Origin: Anaerolineales bacterium UBA6055
Lineage (GTDB): Bacteria; Chloroflexota; Anaerolineae; Aggregatilineales; Phototrophicaceae
Direction: 5' to 3'
NCBI GenBank assembly: GCA_002428985.1
Contig: DIYL01000053.1
Span: 455,507 to 519,506 of the forward strand
DNA length: 64,000 nt
The translations under genes were made by a program, and so were the position numbers. Below, piece by piece: positions 43,079 to 52,833 of the stretch. The notes beneath the pieces are model-generated. The model was not told the origin of the DNA. It saw only the letters and a program-made list of their open reading frames with translations, and did not search any database. How positions within the stretch are numbered: position 1 is the first letter of the stretch; each line of letters begins with the position of its first letter.

Positions 43079-44305
43079 TTATTCTTGAGTTTTTAGATAT
43101 TCAACAATGTCCAACAATTCTTGATGATCCATACGGTCACCGAAGTTGGCAGGCATTGCACCCATTGGATAACTATCATTTGGATAATCATAGACACCCG
43201 GCAGAACAATGCTTTCGATTAGGTATTGTTCAGCTGTGTATCCCTCAAGCAATGGCAATACATCATTATTGATACGTGTCCATGTACCTTCAGTAGCAGG
43301 AGCAGCCGCCCCACCTGTATGACAACTTGCACACCCATAAGTCACGCCTTCATAAAGGCTTTGACCACGTTCAGGGTCACCGACAAGTCCTTCAGTTTCC
43401 CAAAACTCAAGAATGGCATCTACGTCATCCTCAGCAAATACTTTTGGAGGACCAGCAGGGATAGAACCGTCAGCAAGTGGTTTACCATACTGTTCAACAG
43501 CGAAGAAATCTTCAATTGTCCATTCGTCGCCTTTATCCCAGTTGATGATATATGCGGTCAAATCTTCGATTTGATCCTGACGTAGTGGACCACCAGCAGT
43601 TTGTGACCATGCAGCCATACCTTCACTGTTTGGCCAAACAACACCACTACCCGGACGACCGTGAATGAGTGTTGTTACTGTAAAGCCGTGTAAGTCGCCC
43701 GTCCAACCAACTTGGGACAAACGAGCCCCATTGGTCAGCAAGTATTCGGTCAAATCATCTTCGGCAATAGTATCCCAGATTGGGAATAGCCCGCGCTCAA
43801 CAGCAGGTTGTAAGCTGACAAGTAACGCCTCACGTTCAGCGACAGAATCTTCACGAACCGCTTGCTGTTCAGCAAGTTCAGTGTCGATTTCTGCAAGACG
43901 CGCTAAAATTTCATCTTGGCGTTCGACACTTGGTGGATTTTCTGCATCCAAGAATTCTGTATTGAGTGCATCACTTTCTTCTTGCAAACCACCGATAAGG
44001 CGATCTGCAGTAGTAATCGCTAGATTCACATCCGAAAGTGCATCAAATCCAAAATAGTGTGGGCTGTTAAGAGCAGGCGCACGCCCACCCTGTCCCAGAC
44101 CTTCTGAGCCATGACAAGTCGAACAATTTGCAGCAAAAAGCTCTGCACCGCGCTCGATTGAACGACCTAAGTGTTGCTCACGAAAAGCTGCCATACGCGC
44201 CTCTTCGTTGATTGCTACCCATCCGAGGAGGATCATGATAGCAACAAACATCGAGATACCTGCGAGGACGCGCCCTTCGATTGACTGAATAATTAACCGA
44301 TCCAT
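43079..44305 (-). CDS. Membrane-anchored dihaem cytochrome c of the bc-type complex
   Basis: This 408-residue protein has an N-terminal membrane anchor (about residues 13-32), first haem site CSTCH (about 61-65), a coiled-coil-like acidic linker rich in Glu and Ala (about 100-170, e.g. EILARLAEIDTELAEQQAV), and a second haem site CASCH (about 328) with Met candidates near MGAMP. It lies 18 bp after the cytochrome b gene and before the terminator, so it is the cytochrome c subunit of this complex, analogous to cytochrome c1/f but not homologous in layout. It passes electrons from the Rieske protein to soluble carriers. Confidence 0.88.
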   Translation of the reverse strand: MDRLIIQSIEGRVLAGISMFVAIMILLGWVAINEEARMAAFREQHLGRSIERGAELFAANCSTCHGSEGLGQGGRAPALNSPHYFGFDALSDVNLAITTADRLIGGLQEESDALNTEFLDAENPPSVERQDEILARLAEIDTELAEQQAVREDSVAEREALLVSLQPAVERGLFPIWDTIAEDDLTEYLLTNGARLSQVGWTGDLHGFTVTTLIHGRPGSGVVWPNSEGMAAWSQTAGGPLRQDQIEDLTAYIINWDKGDEWTIEDFFAVEQYGKPLADGSIPAGPPKVFAEDDVDAILEFWETEGLVGDPERGQSLYEGVTYGCASCHTGGAAAPATEGTWTRINNDVLPLLEGYTAEQYLIESIVLPGVYDYPNDSYPMGAMPANFGDRMDHQELLDIVEYLKTQE

Positions 44306-44323
44306 GTAGTATCTGTCCTATCT

Positions 44324-46240
44324 TTACTCGAAATATGCCGAATCACGATGGGTATACAATGGGTGTTCACGGACGAATATACGACGTACAGGAACAGGAT
44401 TACCATTATCATCCAGAATTTGGACTGTTTCTGTTACTGCCGTACCATTTTCATCAAGAACTGGCTCGCCATTATCATCGAGAACCGGAACTTCTTCGGT
44501 CTGATAAATGAAGACTGGGTTTCCTTCTTCGTCGAGTTGAACTTCACCATTTTCAATCACGACCTCGTCCCAGCTAATGATCCAGTCGAGACGTTTTAGA
44601 TCTTTCTGATCGTCAGTGATAACGAGAATACCATAGGCATTTGGAAGTTCGATTGGGAATTCTTCGATCATATGATCAAATTCTTCCATTACGTGCATGA
44701 GTGTAGGTGCTTCTGATTCGGGAATCACACGGAGGCGATCTGGCATTTTGTTTGCACTCAAGTAGTGACCGCTCAATTCACTTGTGATTTGATCAAAACC
44801 GCCACCAATACCATTCACATCATTCAGGAATAGTTGGTCGTTGAGTTGTTGTATCTGTGCAACAGCACTTTCTCCTTCATCAGTATGGAATTCTGCTGTT
44901 GTGTATGCACCAGCAATCATCTCATCAAATGGTATCGTACGTCCAATACCAACATGACTGTGTGCAGGCTCAAATGTTAGCTGATGAATAATTTCTGTTT
45001 CAGGAGATGTTTCGACAGCGAATTTCGCTAGACCCATGTAACTGAGAACAGTTGTAATGGAGATCAACAACATAGCGATTGAGAGCATCACACGGCGGTG
45101 TGCATAACGACGGCTGACAGTCACATCTAGGTATGGCATCAAGGCTAGTGCCCCGAGCACAACAGTTGGGAAGGCGATACCCCAGATGAACTTGTCACCC
45201 AGTTTCAGCGCACCTTGAATCCAGAGGAAGTACCACGGTGCTGTTGTGCCCAACGGCGTAATCTGCGGATCCGCATGATTTTCCAGCGGCGCATGATAGA
45301 ACCAGATACACAATACCGTAATAATAAAGGTCGTAACGCCGATCCACATCATTTCGTTGGTGAGTACGTCAGGAATGAAGTAAACACGTTTGTCGAGTGG
45401 AACACGTTTAGCCGAGTCTTCACCAATATTTTCTTTTTGTGGTGGAAGGCTGTGACCATGAATAATGACTTTGTAGTAGTGAACGCCTGTGAAGGCAAAC
45501 AATAGTGCAGGTAGCAACAAAACATGCAACAAATAGAAACGTAACAAACCGTTTGCACCTAATTCTGGCGCACCACGGAAGATCAAGTTCACTTGTTCAC
45601 CAATAACAGGGGTTGCTTCCGCCATCGATGCACCGATCGTCACCGCCCAGAGTGCTAGCTGATCCCACGGGAGCAGATAACCCGAGAAGCTGAGGAAACC
45701 TGTGATAACAAGCAATATCAAACCTGTAAACCACGTAAACTGCCTTGGCTTCTTATAACTGGCCGTAAACCACGTTCGCATCATATGTAATGCAACAACA
45801 GCCACCATGAACTCTGCACCCAAACGGTGCATATCACGAACAAGCTGGCCGAGTGGAACATTATTCAAAATATTAAGCATATTACCGTATGCAATTTCTG
45901 GTGCTGGTGTATACCACAGCATCAAAAGCATACCTGTAATCGTCTCAAAAAATACAAAATAAGTGGACAACCACCCTAAACGGAAGGTTGGGTACAAACC
46001 CGTGATGTCACGATTGAAATATGCAGGACGCATATGCAACCAAAAACCATCCGCATGAGGTTGCAGACGGGGATTGGGACGACGACTTGGATTTTCACCA
46101 CGGAGGGCTTCACGAATATCTTGGACATTCATACCCGCCGTTAAGCGTTCAACCGACTCGTCTATTCCCTCAAATACTGCTTTCTTGAACCCTTTTTCCT
46201 TGACATCGTCTAGAAAAGAGGGAAATGGAAGAATTGACAT
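44324..46240 (-). CDS. Cytochrome b of a bc/b6f-like complex with long hydrophilic C-terminal extension
   Basis: The 638-residue protein fuses the cytochrome b6 and subunit-IV-like parts (about residues 60-415). Haem ligands: HRLGAEFMVAVVALH (13 residues between His) and HVLLLPALLFAFTGVH (14 between), the second spacing being b6-like. The Qo segment reads TAPWYFLW, not PEWY. Residues about 415-638 are a hydrophilic tail ending in four copies of an LD[DE][ND]G.PV-like unit (568-617). It oxidises (mena)quinol. Gene order Rieske, cytochrome b, dihaem c. Confidence 0.9.
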   Translation of the reverse strand: MSILPFPSFLDDVKEKGFKKAVFEGIDESVERLTAGMNVQDIREALRGENPSRRPNPRLQPHADGFWLHMRPAYFNRDITGLYPTFRLGWLSTYFVFFETITGMLLMLWYTPAPEIAYGNMLNILNNVPLGQLVRDMHRLGAEFMVAVVALHMMRTWFTASYKKPRQFTWFTGLILLVITGFLSFSGYLLPWDQLALWAVTIGASMAEATPVIGEQVNLIFRGAPELGANGLLRFYLLHVLLLPALLFAFTGVHYYKVIIHGHSLPPQKENIGEDSAKRVPLDKRVYFIPDVLTNEMMWIGVTTFIITVLCIWFYHAPLENHADPQITPLGTTAPWYFLWIQGALKLGDKFIWGIAFPTVVLGALALMPYLDVTVSRRYAHRRVMLSIAMLLISITTVLSYMGLAKFAVETSPETEIIHQLTFEPAHSHVGIGRTIPFDEMIAGAYTTAEFHTDEGESAVAQIQQLNDQLFLNDVNGIGGGFDQITSELSGHYLSANKMPDRLRVIPESEAPTLMHVMEEFDHMIEEFPIELPNAYGILVITDDQKDLKRLDWIISWDEVVIENGEVQLDEEGNPVFIYQTEEVPVLDDNGEPVLDENGTAVTETVQILDDNGNPVPVRRIFVREHPLYTHRDSAYFE

Positions 46241-46283
46241 GAGTACTCCTCACCCTAAATCATACTAACGATAAAACTCTTAA

Positions 46284-46880
46284 TTAAATTCCTGGACCGA
46301 GGATACGGGAACCGGTATTAACGCGGATTTCCGCGATCTGCTTGCTGTCATCCAGTGGAATCGGGCCACCATCTGCCGGAGTTTCGGCTGTAGTGCCATC
46401 AGCATAGACAACAGTTGCGACAAAACGATCAAGCGCACGAGGTGCGGGACCTTCGATATATGCGCCACTGAGTTCGAATTTTGACCCATGACATGGGCAT
46501 TCGAAACGTTCATTAGTTGGTACCCATCTTGGTAAGCACCCCAAGTGTGTACAAACACCATACAATGCCAGCAAACCTTCATCCGTGTTGCTCACATGGA
46601 AGCGTCCTGCTGGAACTGATTCAGGAACTGTACCTACAGCTGGTAAATCTGCTGGATTAAATGTAAATGTCCCACCAAACTCACCTTCACGGAAGCGTGG
46701 GAACGCAAACCAGAGGGTAGCCGCTGTAGCCTGTCCTAACAATAATGCAATTGAAGCACCCCAGATATAATACAAAAACTCACGTCGGCTGGGTGCTGCA
46801 ACTTGTACACTGGGCGCAGCTTGTGCTTGTGCTGCACTTGGTGTAACCGACTTCGCCTTTACTGATGTTGCTGTCGCCAT
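46284..46880 (-). CDS. Rieske iron-sulphur protein of the bc-type complex
   Basis: This 198-residue protein has an Ala/Ser/Val-rich N-terminal stretch (about 30 residues), a twin-Arg-like SRREFLYY just before the membrane helix (about 35-57), and a Rieske domain with CTHLGC (about 109-114) and CPCHGSKFEL (about 128-137), holding two Cys and two His for the 2Fe-2S cluster plus a disulphide pair. The SRRxFLY signal fits Tat export. It is the first gene of the operon, behind a strong promoter, and delivers electrons from quinol to cytochrome c. Confidence 0.93.
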   Translation of the reverse strand: MATATSVKAKSVTPSAAQAQAAPSVQVAAPSRREFLYYIWGASIALLLGQATAATLWFAFPRFREGEFGGTFTFNPADLPAVGTVPESVPAGRFHVSNTDEGLLALYGVCTHLGCLPRWVPTNERFECPCHGSKFELSGAYIEGPAPRALDRFVATVVYADGTTAETPADGGPIPLDDSKQIAEIRVNTGSRILGPGI

Positions 46881-46983
46881 AATTTCAGTAGTCCTTCCAC
46901 ATAACTGAGGCTTTCAAACAGGACTGTTTAGACCGTTTAAATTATTACAATTTACATTACATTCATAGTGATAGAGTATGTTA

Positions 46984-47012
46984 AATATATCACAATCTCT
47001 ATGCAGTGTCAA
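46984..47012 (-). promoter_or_regulatory. Promoter of the Rieske/cytochrome b/cytochrome c operon
   Basis: On the minus strand, perfect TTGACA (47012-47007), 17 bp, TATATT (46989-46984). Predicted transcription start is about 95 bp before the Rieske ATG. Confidence 0.75.
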
Positions 47013-47061
47013 AGCGCAACCCACACTAAACATTAACGTTTGGCGATGTTATACAATGATT

Positions 47062-47097
47062 TTGCACAGGGTTAAATCTATTGTGCAATATTTCACA
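47062..47097. promoter_or_regulatory. Inverted repeat and Crp/Fnr-like site
   Basis: TTGCACA (47062-47068) and TGTGCAA (47082-47088) are a perfect inverted repeat. The second arm also forms TGTGC-N6-TCACA (47082-47097), 9 of 10 positions of the Crp-type consensus. The element lies about 85-120 bp upstream of the predicted Rieske start and could serve either divergent unit. Confidence 0.4.
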
Positions 47098-47305
47098 TGA
47101 TTTGTCACGAATGAATCTGTTAAGTTTTGCAACAGACCCTATTATGACAAACTTTTTCATATTTGCCCAACACAATTATATGAGCAAAAAGATAGAGAAA
47201 TGCCGTAAGGATAATACAGTCGTGCAAAAGACATTTAATGTTTGTCTGTAAGATTTAAAACTCGCACTATTGTCGCATATCGTAAGACGCGCCATAATAG
47301 AAGAC

Positions 47306-48226
47306 ATGGCTACCCGAACAATCAACTACAATGATGTGGTTTGGTATGATATTGTTCATCCCACACCGGACGATGTAGAAAAATTAAGCGAGACATTTCC
47401 ATACTTCCATCCCCTCAACCTTGAGGATATTCGGAGTCCCATCGAACGCCCGAAGGTCGATAGCGATGACGATTATATCTTTGTTGTGATGCACTTCCCG
47501 CTTTGGGATGCTCGCCACGAGATTTCACGTGCTAGCGAGGTAAATTTATTCGTGGGTCGACGTTATGTTGTGACCGTTCACAATGGCACACTCAAGCCGC
47601 TTAATAAACTCTATGACTTGTGCCAAGAATCCGAACATGAGCGTAAACGACTTCTCGGACGCGGAGCAAACGAAGCGTTTTACATTATAATAGACCAACT
47701 TGTTGATTATATTTTTCCAATTTTACGAAAAGTTGATCGCAATATTCATCAGCTCGAAGATGATTTGTTTGTTGGTGATGCGAAACAAGTCATTCAACGG
47801 ATCGCACTAGCGCGCCGCGACATTATTTCACTTCGCCGTATCATCCGGCAGCAAATTCCAATTTTGCAACAATTAGAAACCACCGAACATCCAATCTTGC
47901 ATGAAGATATGGAAGAGTACTTTGGCGATATTGCCGATCACCTCTTCAAACAACGCGATATCGTCGAAGAGAATTATGAAATTATCAATAGTTTTGCCGA
48001 AACCGCTGATACATTGGCCAGTCATCGTATTAATGAAGTCATGCGCATTTTGACCGTTATTTCGGTCATTATGTTACCGTTGACGCTTATCTCTAGCATT
48101 TATGGCATGAATATTGATCAGCTTCCCTTTGCACACCACCCAAACTCTTTTATAATCACCTCCGGCATTATGATTGTAATTGCCATCTTGATGTTAATAT
48201 ATTTCCGCAGGCGCAACTGGTTATGA
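47306..48226 (+). CDS. corA: CorA family magnesium/divalent cation transporter
   Basis: This protein of about 306 residues is a full-length CorA. It has a cytosolic alpha/beta domain with DVVWYDIVHPTPDDVEKL, a long helix region with DRNIHQLEDDLFVGDA and RRDIISLRRIIRQQIPIL, then two C-terminal membrane helices separated by the invariant YGMN motif (near residue 268) and a basic end FRRRNWL. It forms a pentamer that imports Mg2+ or related ions. I start at ATG 47306, behind GAAG; a TTG 36 bp upstream lacks support. The RNase D gene overlaps its stop by 4 bp. Confidence 0.93.
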   Translation: MATRTINYNDVVWYDIVHPTPDDVEKLSETFPYFHPLNLEDIRSPIERPKVDSDDDYIFVVMHFPLWDARHEISRASEVNLFVGRRYVVTVHNGTLKPLNKLYDLCQESEHERKRLLGRGANEAFYIIIDQLVDYIFPILRKVDRNIHQLEDDLFVGDAKQVIQRIALARRDIISLRRIIRQQIPILQQLETTEHPILHEDMEEYFGDIADHLFKQRDIVEENYEIINSFAETADTLASHRINEVMRILTVISVIMLPLTLISSIYGMNIDQLPFAHHPNSFIITSGIMIVIAILMLIYFRRRNWL

Positions 48227-49359
48227 CATTGCCGACACTAACCAAGGCAACCTATATAGATAATGAGCGTGACCTCATTAAATTAGTCGAACTGCTCGCA
48301 CAAGAAGACTCGATTGCGTTCGATACCGAATCGAATAGCCTCCATGCATATCGTGGACAAACATGTCTTATTCAACTTTCTACCCGTGAAGAAGATTTTG
48401 TCATCGACCCCTTACTCATTAATGATGTCAACAGCCTAGCTGAGATATTTTCGAACCCTAAGATCGAGAAAATTTTCCATGCAGCGGAATACGATTTAAT
48501 TTGCCTCAAGCGGGATTTTGACTTTGATGTCCACAACGTATTTGATACGATGGCGGCATCTCGCGTGTGTGGATATAAACGCGTTGGTCTATCCAATATG
48601 TTAGAACTCGTTCTGGATATTGAACATCCGAAAACTCACCAAACTGATGATTGGGCCCAGCGTCCGCTTCCGTCGGATTATATTCGTTATGCTCAGATGG
48701 ACACACATTTTTTGCATGACTTACGTGATGCACTCTATGAACAACTGGACGAGAATAACCAAATAGAAGAAGCTTACGAGTTCTTTGAAGATGTCACAAC
48801 ATTTGAAGTAAAGTCACAAGAATTTGACCCAGATGGCTTTTGGGGGCTTGGTGCTCCAAACTCACTGAAACGTCATCAAATGTCTATCTTGCGTGAGCTC
48901 TACATCTTACGCGACCAACTTGCTCGTATGTATGATCATCCAACTCATCGTTTGATTCATAACAAAGCATTGATTAAAATTGCTAAGCAAGTACCGCGTC
49001 ACCGCAACCAGTTATTTAATATTCACGGATTACCGGGTTGGCTCGTTCGCCAAAATGGTGATGAAATTATTGAGGCAGTAACACATGGGCGGTCAAGTCG
49101 ATTACCGAAACGACCACCCCGCAACGCCCCACCGCCATCTGATGAAGTTGAACGCTATACAGCTTTACATACTTGGCGTAAACAAATGGCGAACTCACGG
49201 GCTGTTGATTCCGATGTGATTATCAGCCGACATACTTTGTGGGAACTTGCCCGCATCCAACCCAAATCCATTGGAGATCTACAAGGCATCAAAGGTCTTG
49301 GTGAATGGCGACTAAAGACCTATGGGGCTGATCTTATTGAGGTTCTCAATAATTTATAA
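48223..49359 (+). CDS. rnd: Ribonuclease D
   Basis: This 378-residue 3'-5' exoribonuclease of the DEDDy family trims tRNA precursors and other RNAs. The catalytic residues are visible: FDTES (Asp and Glu, about residues 33-37), HAAEYDLICLKRDF (Asp near 88), and YAQMDTHFLHDLRD with the Tyr and the final Asp (about 146-151). The C-terminal half contains one clear HRDC domain (about 215-290) and a second HRDC-like block (TLWELARIQPKSIGDLQGIKG), as in classical RNase D. Its ATG overlaps the corA stop (ATGA). Confidence 0.92.
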   Translation: MTLPTLTKATYIDNERDLIKLVELLAQEDSIAFDTESNSLHAYRGQTCLIQLSTREEDFVIDPLLINDVNSLAEIFSNPKIEKIFHAAEYDLICLKRDFDFDVHNVFDTMAASRVCGYKRVGLSNMLELVLDIEHPKTHQTDDWAQRPLPSDYIRYAQMDTHFLHDLRDALYEQLDENNQIEEAYEFFEDVTTFEVKSQEFDPDGFWGLGAPNSLKRHQMSILRELYILRDQLARMYDHPTHRLIHNKALIKIAKQVPRHRNQLFNIHGLPGWLVRQNGDEIIEAVTHGRSSRLPKRPPRNAPPPSDEVERYTALHTWRKQMANSRAVDSDVIISRHTLWELARIQPKSIGDLQGIKGLGEWRLKTYGADLIEVLNNL

Positions 49360-49439
49360 GTTTCTGTAAGATATTTAGATAAAATTGTCATCAACACCAT
49401 TTCACGACAACATCTCTACGACTTAGTACGAGAAACATT

Positions 49440-50390
49440 ATGAATACAGAATTCTATGAACAATATGCATATTTTGCAGAAGAGCCCTTTAATCGACCCT
49501 TAAATGCAGATCATGTGGTTAAACTACAACAACTCCTCGATAATGATGCACTTGACGAGACAACCGAATTGTTCGTGTTTGAAATTAGCGACAATCACCA
49601 GTATGGCATTATTGCAACGCATCTCGTATTCCACGAGGTGGCACAAGGTATAACAGATGGTCAGCCGTGGGTTGTTTGCTTCTGTCCAGTCTGTAACTCT
49701 GGCAGTAGTTTCAATCCTACAATAAACACAACCCCCCTCACATTTGCAGCGCAAGGCCTACACCATGCGATGGTGCTCATGGCAGATGATCAGACGAAGT
49801 CATATTGGGATCATCTGTCGGGTAAATGTCTTGTGGGTGAACATCAAGGTAAACAACTAGAACGCCTCGGCAGTGTGACATCAACGACGGCTCAAAATGC
49901 TGTCGCCAAATACCCGAACCTGAAAATTATTCTCAGCCAGATACAAGATGACGAGCAAGATGGGTTCAATTATATGAACAATCTTCGAGACAATTGGGAT
50001 GATGATTTCAAAAGTCTTTTGATTCCGTCTAAAGAAGATGACCGTTTACCCCGTCTCACTATGGGCTTAGGTATCTGGTCTGATCATAACAGCAAGTTTT
50101 ACAGTTATACCAAGCTCAATGCAAATAATAATATGGTGTTCGACACTTTCGCTGACCGCAATATCTTGGTGTATCTAGACCCACATGCAAACGTGCCTAT
50201 AGCCCTATTCACTGACGCACAATCGGCGCATTGGCATGGTGATCTCCTGCATCTATCAAATGGAGATTACATACGTGACAGTGTTTTATATGATAAATTA
50301 CGTCAGCCCAAGCCTATTGATTTACCATTACAATTATTTGTCCGCTGGTATGCATTTGCATTTAAATTTCCAAAGACAGCTATTTATTAA
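49440..50390 (+). CDS. DUF3179 domain-containing protein
   Basis: This 316-residue protein shows the DUF3179 pattern: GQPWVVCFCPVCNSGSSF (about 75-92, with the typical two-Cys CPVCN block), LTFAAQGLHHAMVLMADDQT (about 99-118) and SYWDHLSGKCLVGEHQGKQL. The family is beta-rich, and some members are fused to membrane domains, but this one is soluble with no signal peptide. Cys residues in the CFCPVC segment may bind metal. The biochemical role is unknown. It lies ten bases before the Nudix gene, so the two are probably co-transcribed. Confidence 0.85.
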   Translation: MNTEFYEQYAYFAEEPFNRPLNADHVVKLQQLLDNDALDETTELFVFEISDNHQYGIIATHLVFHEVAQGITDGQPWVVCFCPVCNSGSSFNPTINTTPLTFAAQGLHHAMVLMADDQTKSYWDHLSGKCLVGEHQGKQLERLGSVTSTTAQNAVAKYPNLKIILSQIQDDEQDGFNYMNNLRDNWDDDFKSLLIPSKEDDRLPRLTMGLGIWSDHNSKFYSYTKLNANNNMVFDTFADRNILVYLDPHANVPIALFTDAQSAHWHGDLLHLSNGDYIRDSVLYDKLRQPKPIDLPLQLFVRWYAFAFKFPKTAIY

Positions 50391-50399
50391 AGGGGACAT

Positions 50400-51065
50400 A
50401 TGCCAAATCATGCGCGTTTGCCACTCTGGAATGATAAAAGCGATCCTCAAAAGTTAGAGAAACTGCAAACATTATTGCTTGATCTCTATCGCTACCAGTT
50501 CGCAGATTTATACGCTGATATACGAGCCATGCTCACCGCACACCAACCAATGGACGATAAAGAGAAACAAGACATCGCAACAATTTTGCGATTGATGAAC
50601 GAACATCCTAACATCATCAATATGAACTGTGAAATTGGGCATTTGACAGCATCAGCAATTGTAGTAGATATTACAACAAACAAGACACTGCTCCATTTTC
50701 ATAAGAAGCTAAACAACTGGTTTCAAGTTGGTGGGCATGCCGATTACGAGACAAATATGGCACTCGTTGCAATGCGCGAAGCTGAAGAGGAAACCGGTTT
50801 GCCAGATTTAGCTCATTACCCAGATATTGTGACAGTTACACCGATTGATTATGATGTCCATATTTTCCCACAAAGAGGAGACTATCCGGAACATCTTCAT
50901 TTGGACTTCCGTTATGTACTCACAACCAGCCAACCAGATGCCTTATCACCCGCTGATGGTGAATCTGAAACATTTAAATGGTTATCCTTTAACGAAGCAA
51001 TCCAATTGGTGTCTGACGTTTCTTTAAAACGCCTACTCCACAAGGCCGAGGCGCTATTCATCTAA
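50400..51065 (+). CDS. Nudix hydrolase
   Basis: This 221-residue protein has the Nudix region WFQVGGHADYETNMALVAMREAEEETG (described by position, about residues 107-133), which carries the REAEEETG core. The first Glu of the canonical box is Thr here, as in the GGHxDxxxD subgroup of Nudix proteins. An N-terminal helical domain of about 75 residues precedes the fold. It has AAAGGGG before the ATG. Substrate unknown. It follows the DUF3179 gene and ends 4 bp inside the convergent kinase gene. Confidence 0.85.
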   Translation: MPNHARLPLWNDKSDPQKLEKLQTLLLDLYRYQFADLYADIRAMLTAHQPMDDKEKQDIATILRLMNEHPNIINMNCEIGHLTASAIVVDITTNKTLLHFHKKLNNWFQVGGHADYETNMALVAMREAEEETGLPDLAHYPDIVTVTPIDYDVHIFPQRGDYPEHLHLDFRYVLTTSQPDALSPADGESETFKWLSFNEAIQLVSDVSLKRLLHKAEALFI

Positions 51066-52699
51066 ATATTCTCATTCGAAAACATCTCGGGCTGTGGCAA
51101 GATAATGCGGAACGTACTACCAATATATTGCTCACTCGACACTTCGATATACCCATTGTGTAGTTCAACCACCCGATTAGCGATGGATAATCCCAAGCCA
51201 AACCCTTTGGTGCTATGGGCTTCATCCGCACGATAAAACCGTTGGAAAATTCGACTAATCACCCGATCACTCATACCAATACCCGTATCCGATACAGCAA
51301 TAATCGGGATGTCATCTTCTACATAACTATGCAATGTGACAATACCATGTTGGGGTGTATAACGAATTGCATTTTCAAGAATTGCCTTAATGGCAATCGA
51401 AAGCAATCCAGAGTCTCCATAGATAATATCAGCGGATTCATCAATATCTAACTTGGCATCAATATGTCGTTGTTCAAATGAATTTCGCATCTGACTAAAA
51501 AGTGTTTTCAGAATACTAGTCAGGCGAATTGAGCGCTTAGACAGTTCAGGATTCTTGTCTAGTCGAGACATTATATGTAAGGATTCGAGTAGCTCTGTAA
51601 TACGCTTAACTTGTGCTTCAATTCGGTCTACATATATATGAACCTGCTCGAATGTCTCGGCGTTACGCATCAAATAAGCTGCAGTTTGAATGGTTGAAAT
51701 TGGTGTACGGAATTCGTGTGAACTATTGGTGATAAATTCATTGAGGATTTTAATTCGCTCACGTTCTAATTCTAGTTCAAGCCTTTGTTTTTCTGCTATC
51801 TTCACACTCGTAATGTCATGGTTAATACCGACAAATCCATATACATCGTCATTGTCATCTTTAAGCGGCAACTTTGACACAAGAAACCATCTCGGCATAC
51901 CGTCTGCTGTAAATTGACCGCTTAGTTTATGTTCTAAGTTAATGATAGATTTTCCGAATTTCATGAGGTCTTGCTCTTCTTGATAGTATCTTTGAGCCCG
52001 TTCTAATTGTATATAATCAAAATCAGTTGTTCCAATTAACTCCTCATGAGTACATTGATGAGCTTCAAGCGTCATACGATTACCAAGAATAAAACGGCTT
52101 TGACGATCTTTCACATAAACACGATCATTTACGTTATCAATGATTGTACGTAATAGATTTCGTTCTTCAGACTGTTGGATCTGCACTTGTTTTTCTTCGG
52201 TGATGTCTCGGTTAATGCCGATAAGTCCGATGATGTTGCCACTTTGGTCAAAGATTGGTGCTTTGGTTGACCGATGCCAATCTTGATCGCCATCACGAAC
52301 AGATGTTAATTCCTTTTCAACCATAGGGATTCCCGTTTCAAGGATTTCCTGTTCTTCGTTGAAGTGATAGCTAGCAACATCCTCAGGGTATAGATCAAAA
52401 TCTGTTTTACCTTTGAGGTTATCAAACGTATCTAAACCAACCAATTCGACTGTCATTTGGTTTGCCATAACAAAACGGCTTTCATTGTCTTTGATAAACG
52501 TTGGCATAGGGATGGACTCGACAACAGCTTTTAACAACTGTAATTGAGAGTCATCGACACTAAGCGATAGGTCTTCAGTAGTTGGGGTAGGTTCATCTTT
52601 TGTTTGCAAGTCTTCAATGAGGTCAATAATTCGCTGACAAGATGCTTCGTCTTTGGTTGATTCCCGAATAATGTCTAACTGATGGGATGATAATGACAT
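51062..52699 (-). CDS. PAS-PAS sensor histidine kinase
   Basis: This 545-residue cytosolic kinase has a helical N-terminus (about 45 residues) and two PAS domains (about 50-165 and 180-305, each with GLIGINRDIT- or GFVGINHDIT-type ends). A HisKA domain follows with SSHEFRTPIST (His328), then the ATPase domain with LENAIRYTP (N box), VSDTGIGMS (G1) and GFGLGLSIANR (G2). It should phosphorylate a response regulator, which is not in the window. The repeated WFLVSKLPLK and W-HRSTKAP strands suggest a small-molecule or redox signal. It is related to the cut-off kinase at the left edge. Confidence 0.92.
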   Translation of the reverse strand: MSLSSHQLDIIRESTKDEASCQRIIDLIEDLQTKDEPTPTTEDLSLSVDDSQLQLLKAVVESIPMPTFIKDNESRFVMANQMTVELVGLDTFDNLKGKTDFDLYPEDVASYHFNEEQEILETGIPMVEKELTSVRDGDQDWHRSTKAPIFDQSGNIIGLIGINRDITEEKQVQIQQSEERNLLRTIIDNVNDRVYVKDRQSRFILGNRMTLEAHQCTHEELIGTTDFDYIQLERAQRYYQEEQDLMKFGKSIINLEHKLSGQFTADGMPRWFLVSKLPLKDDNDDVYGFVGINHDITSVKIAEKQRLELELERERIKILNEFITNSSHEFRTPISTIQTAAYLMRNAETFEQVHIYVDRIEAQVKRITELLESLHIMSRLDKNPELSKRSIRLTSILKTLFSQMRNSFEQRHIDAKLDIDESADIIYGDSGLLSIAIKAILENAIRYTPQHGIVTLHSYVEDDIPIIAVSDTGIGMSDRVISRIFQRFYRADEAHSTKGFGLGLSIANRVVELHNGYIEVSSEQYIGSTFRIILPQPEMFSNENI

Positions 52700-52833
52700 A
52701 CTATATCCAAATTAAGTTTTCTATGATGAAATTTTACAACATTGCTATAGGTTTGTCTGCAAGTTTTAGCCAAATGTTTATGTAGTTTTCACAGCATACA
52801 ACAGCCTTTATCGAGTCTTAAATTTGATTCAAG

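Larger units (their letters stand above)
46881..47305. other. Intergenic region between the Rieske operon and corA
   Basis: This 425-bp divergent spacer holds the Rieske promoter (46984-47012) and an inverted-repeat regulatory region (47062-47097). A GAAG before the corA ATG is the only ribosome site. No other gene is seen. Confidence 0.6.
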
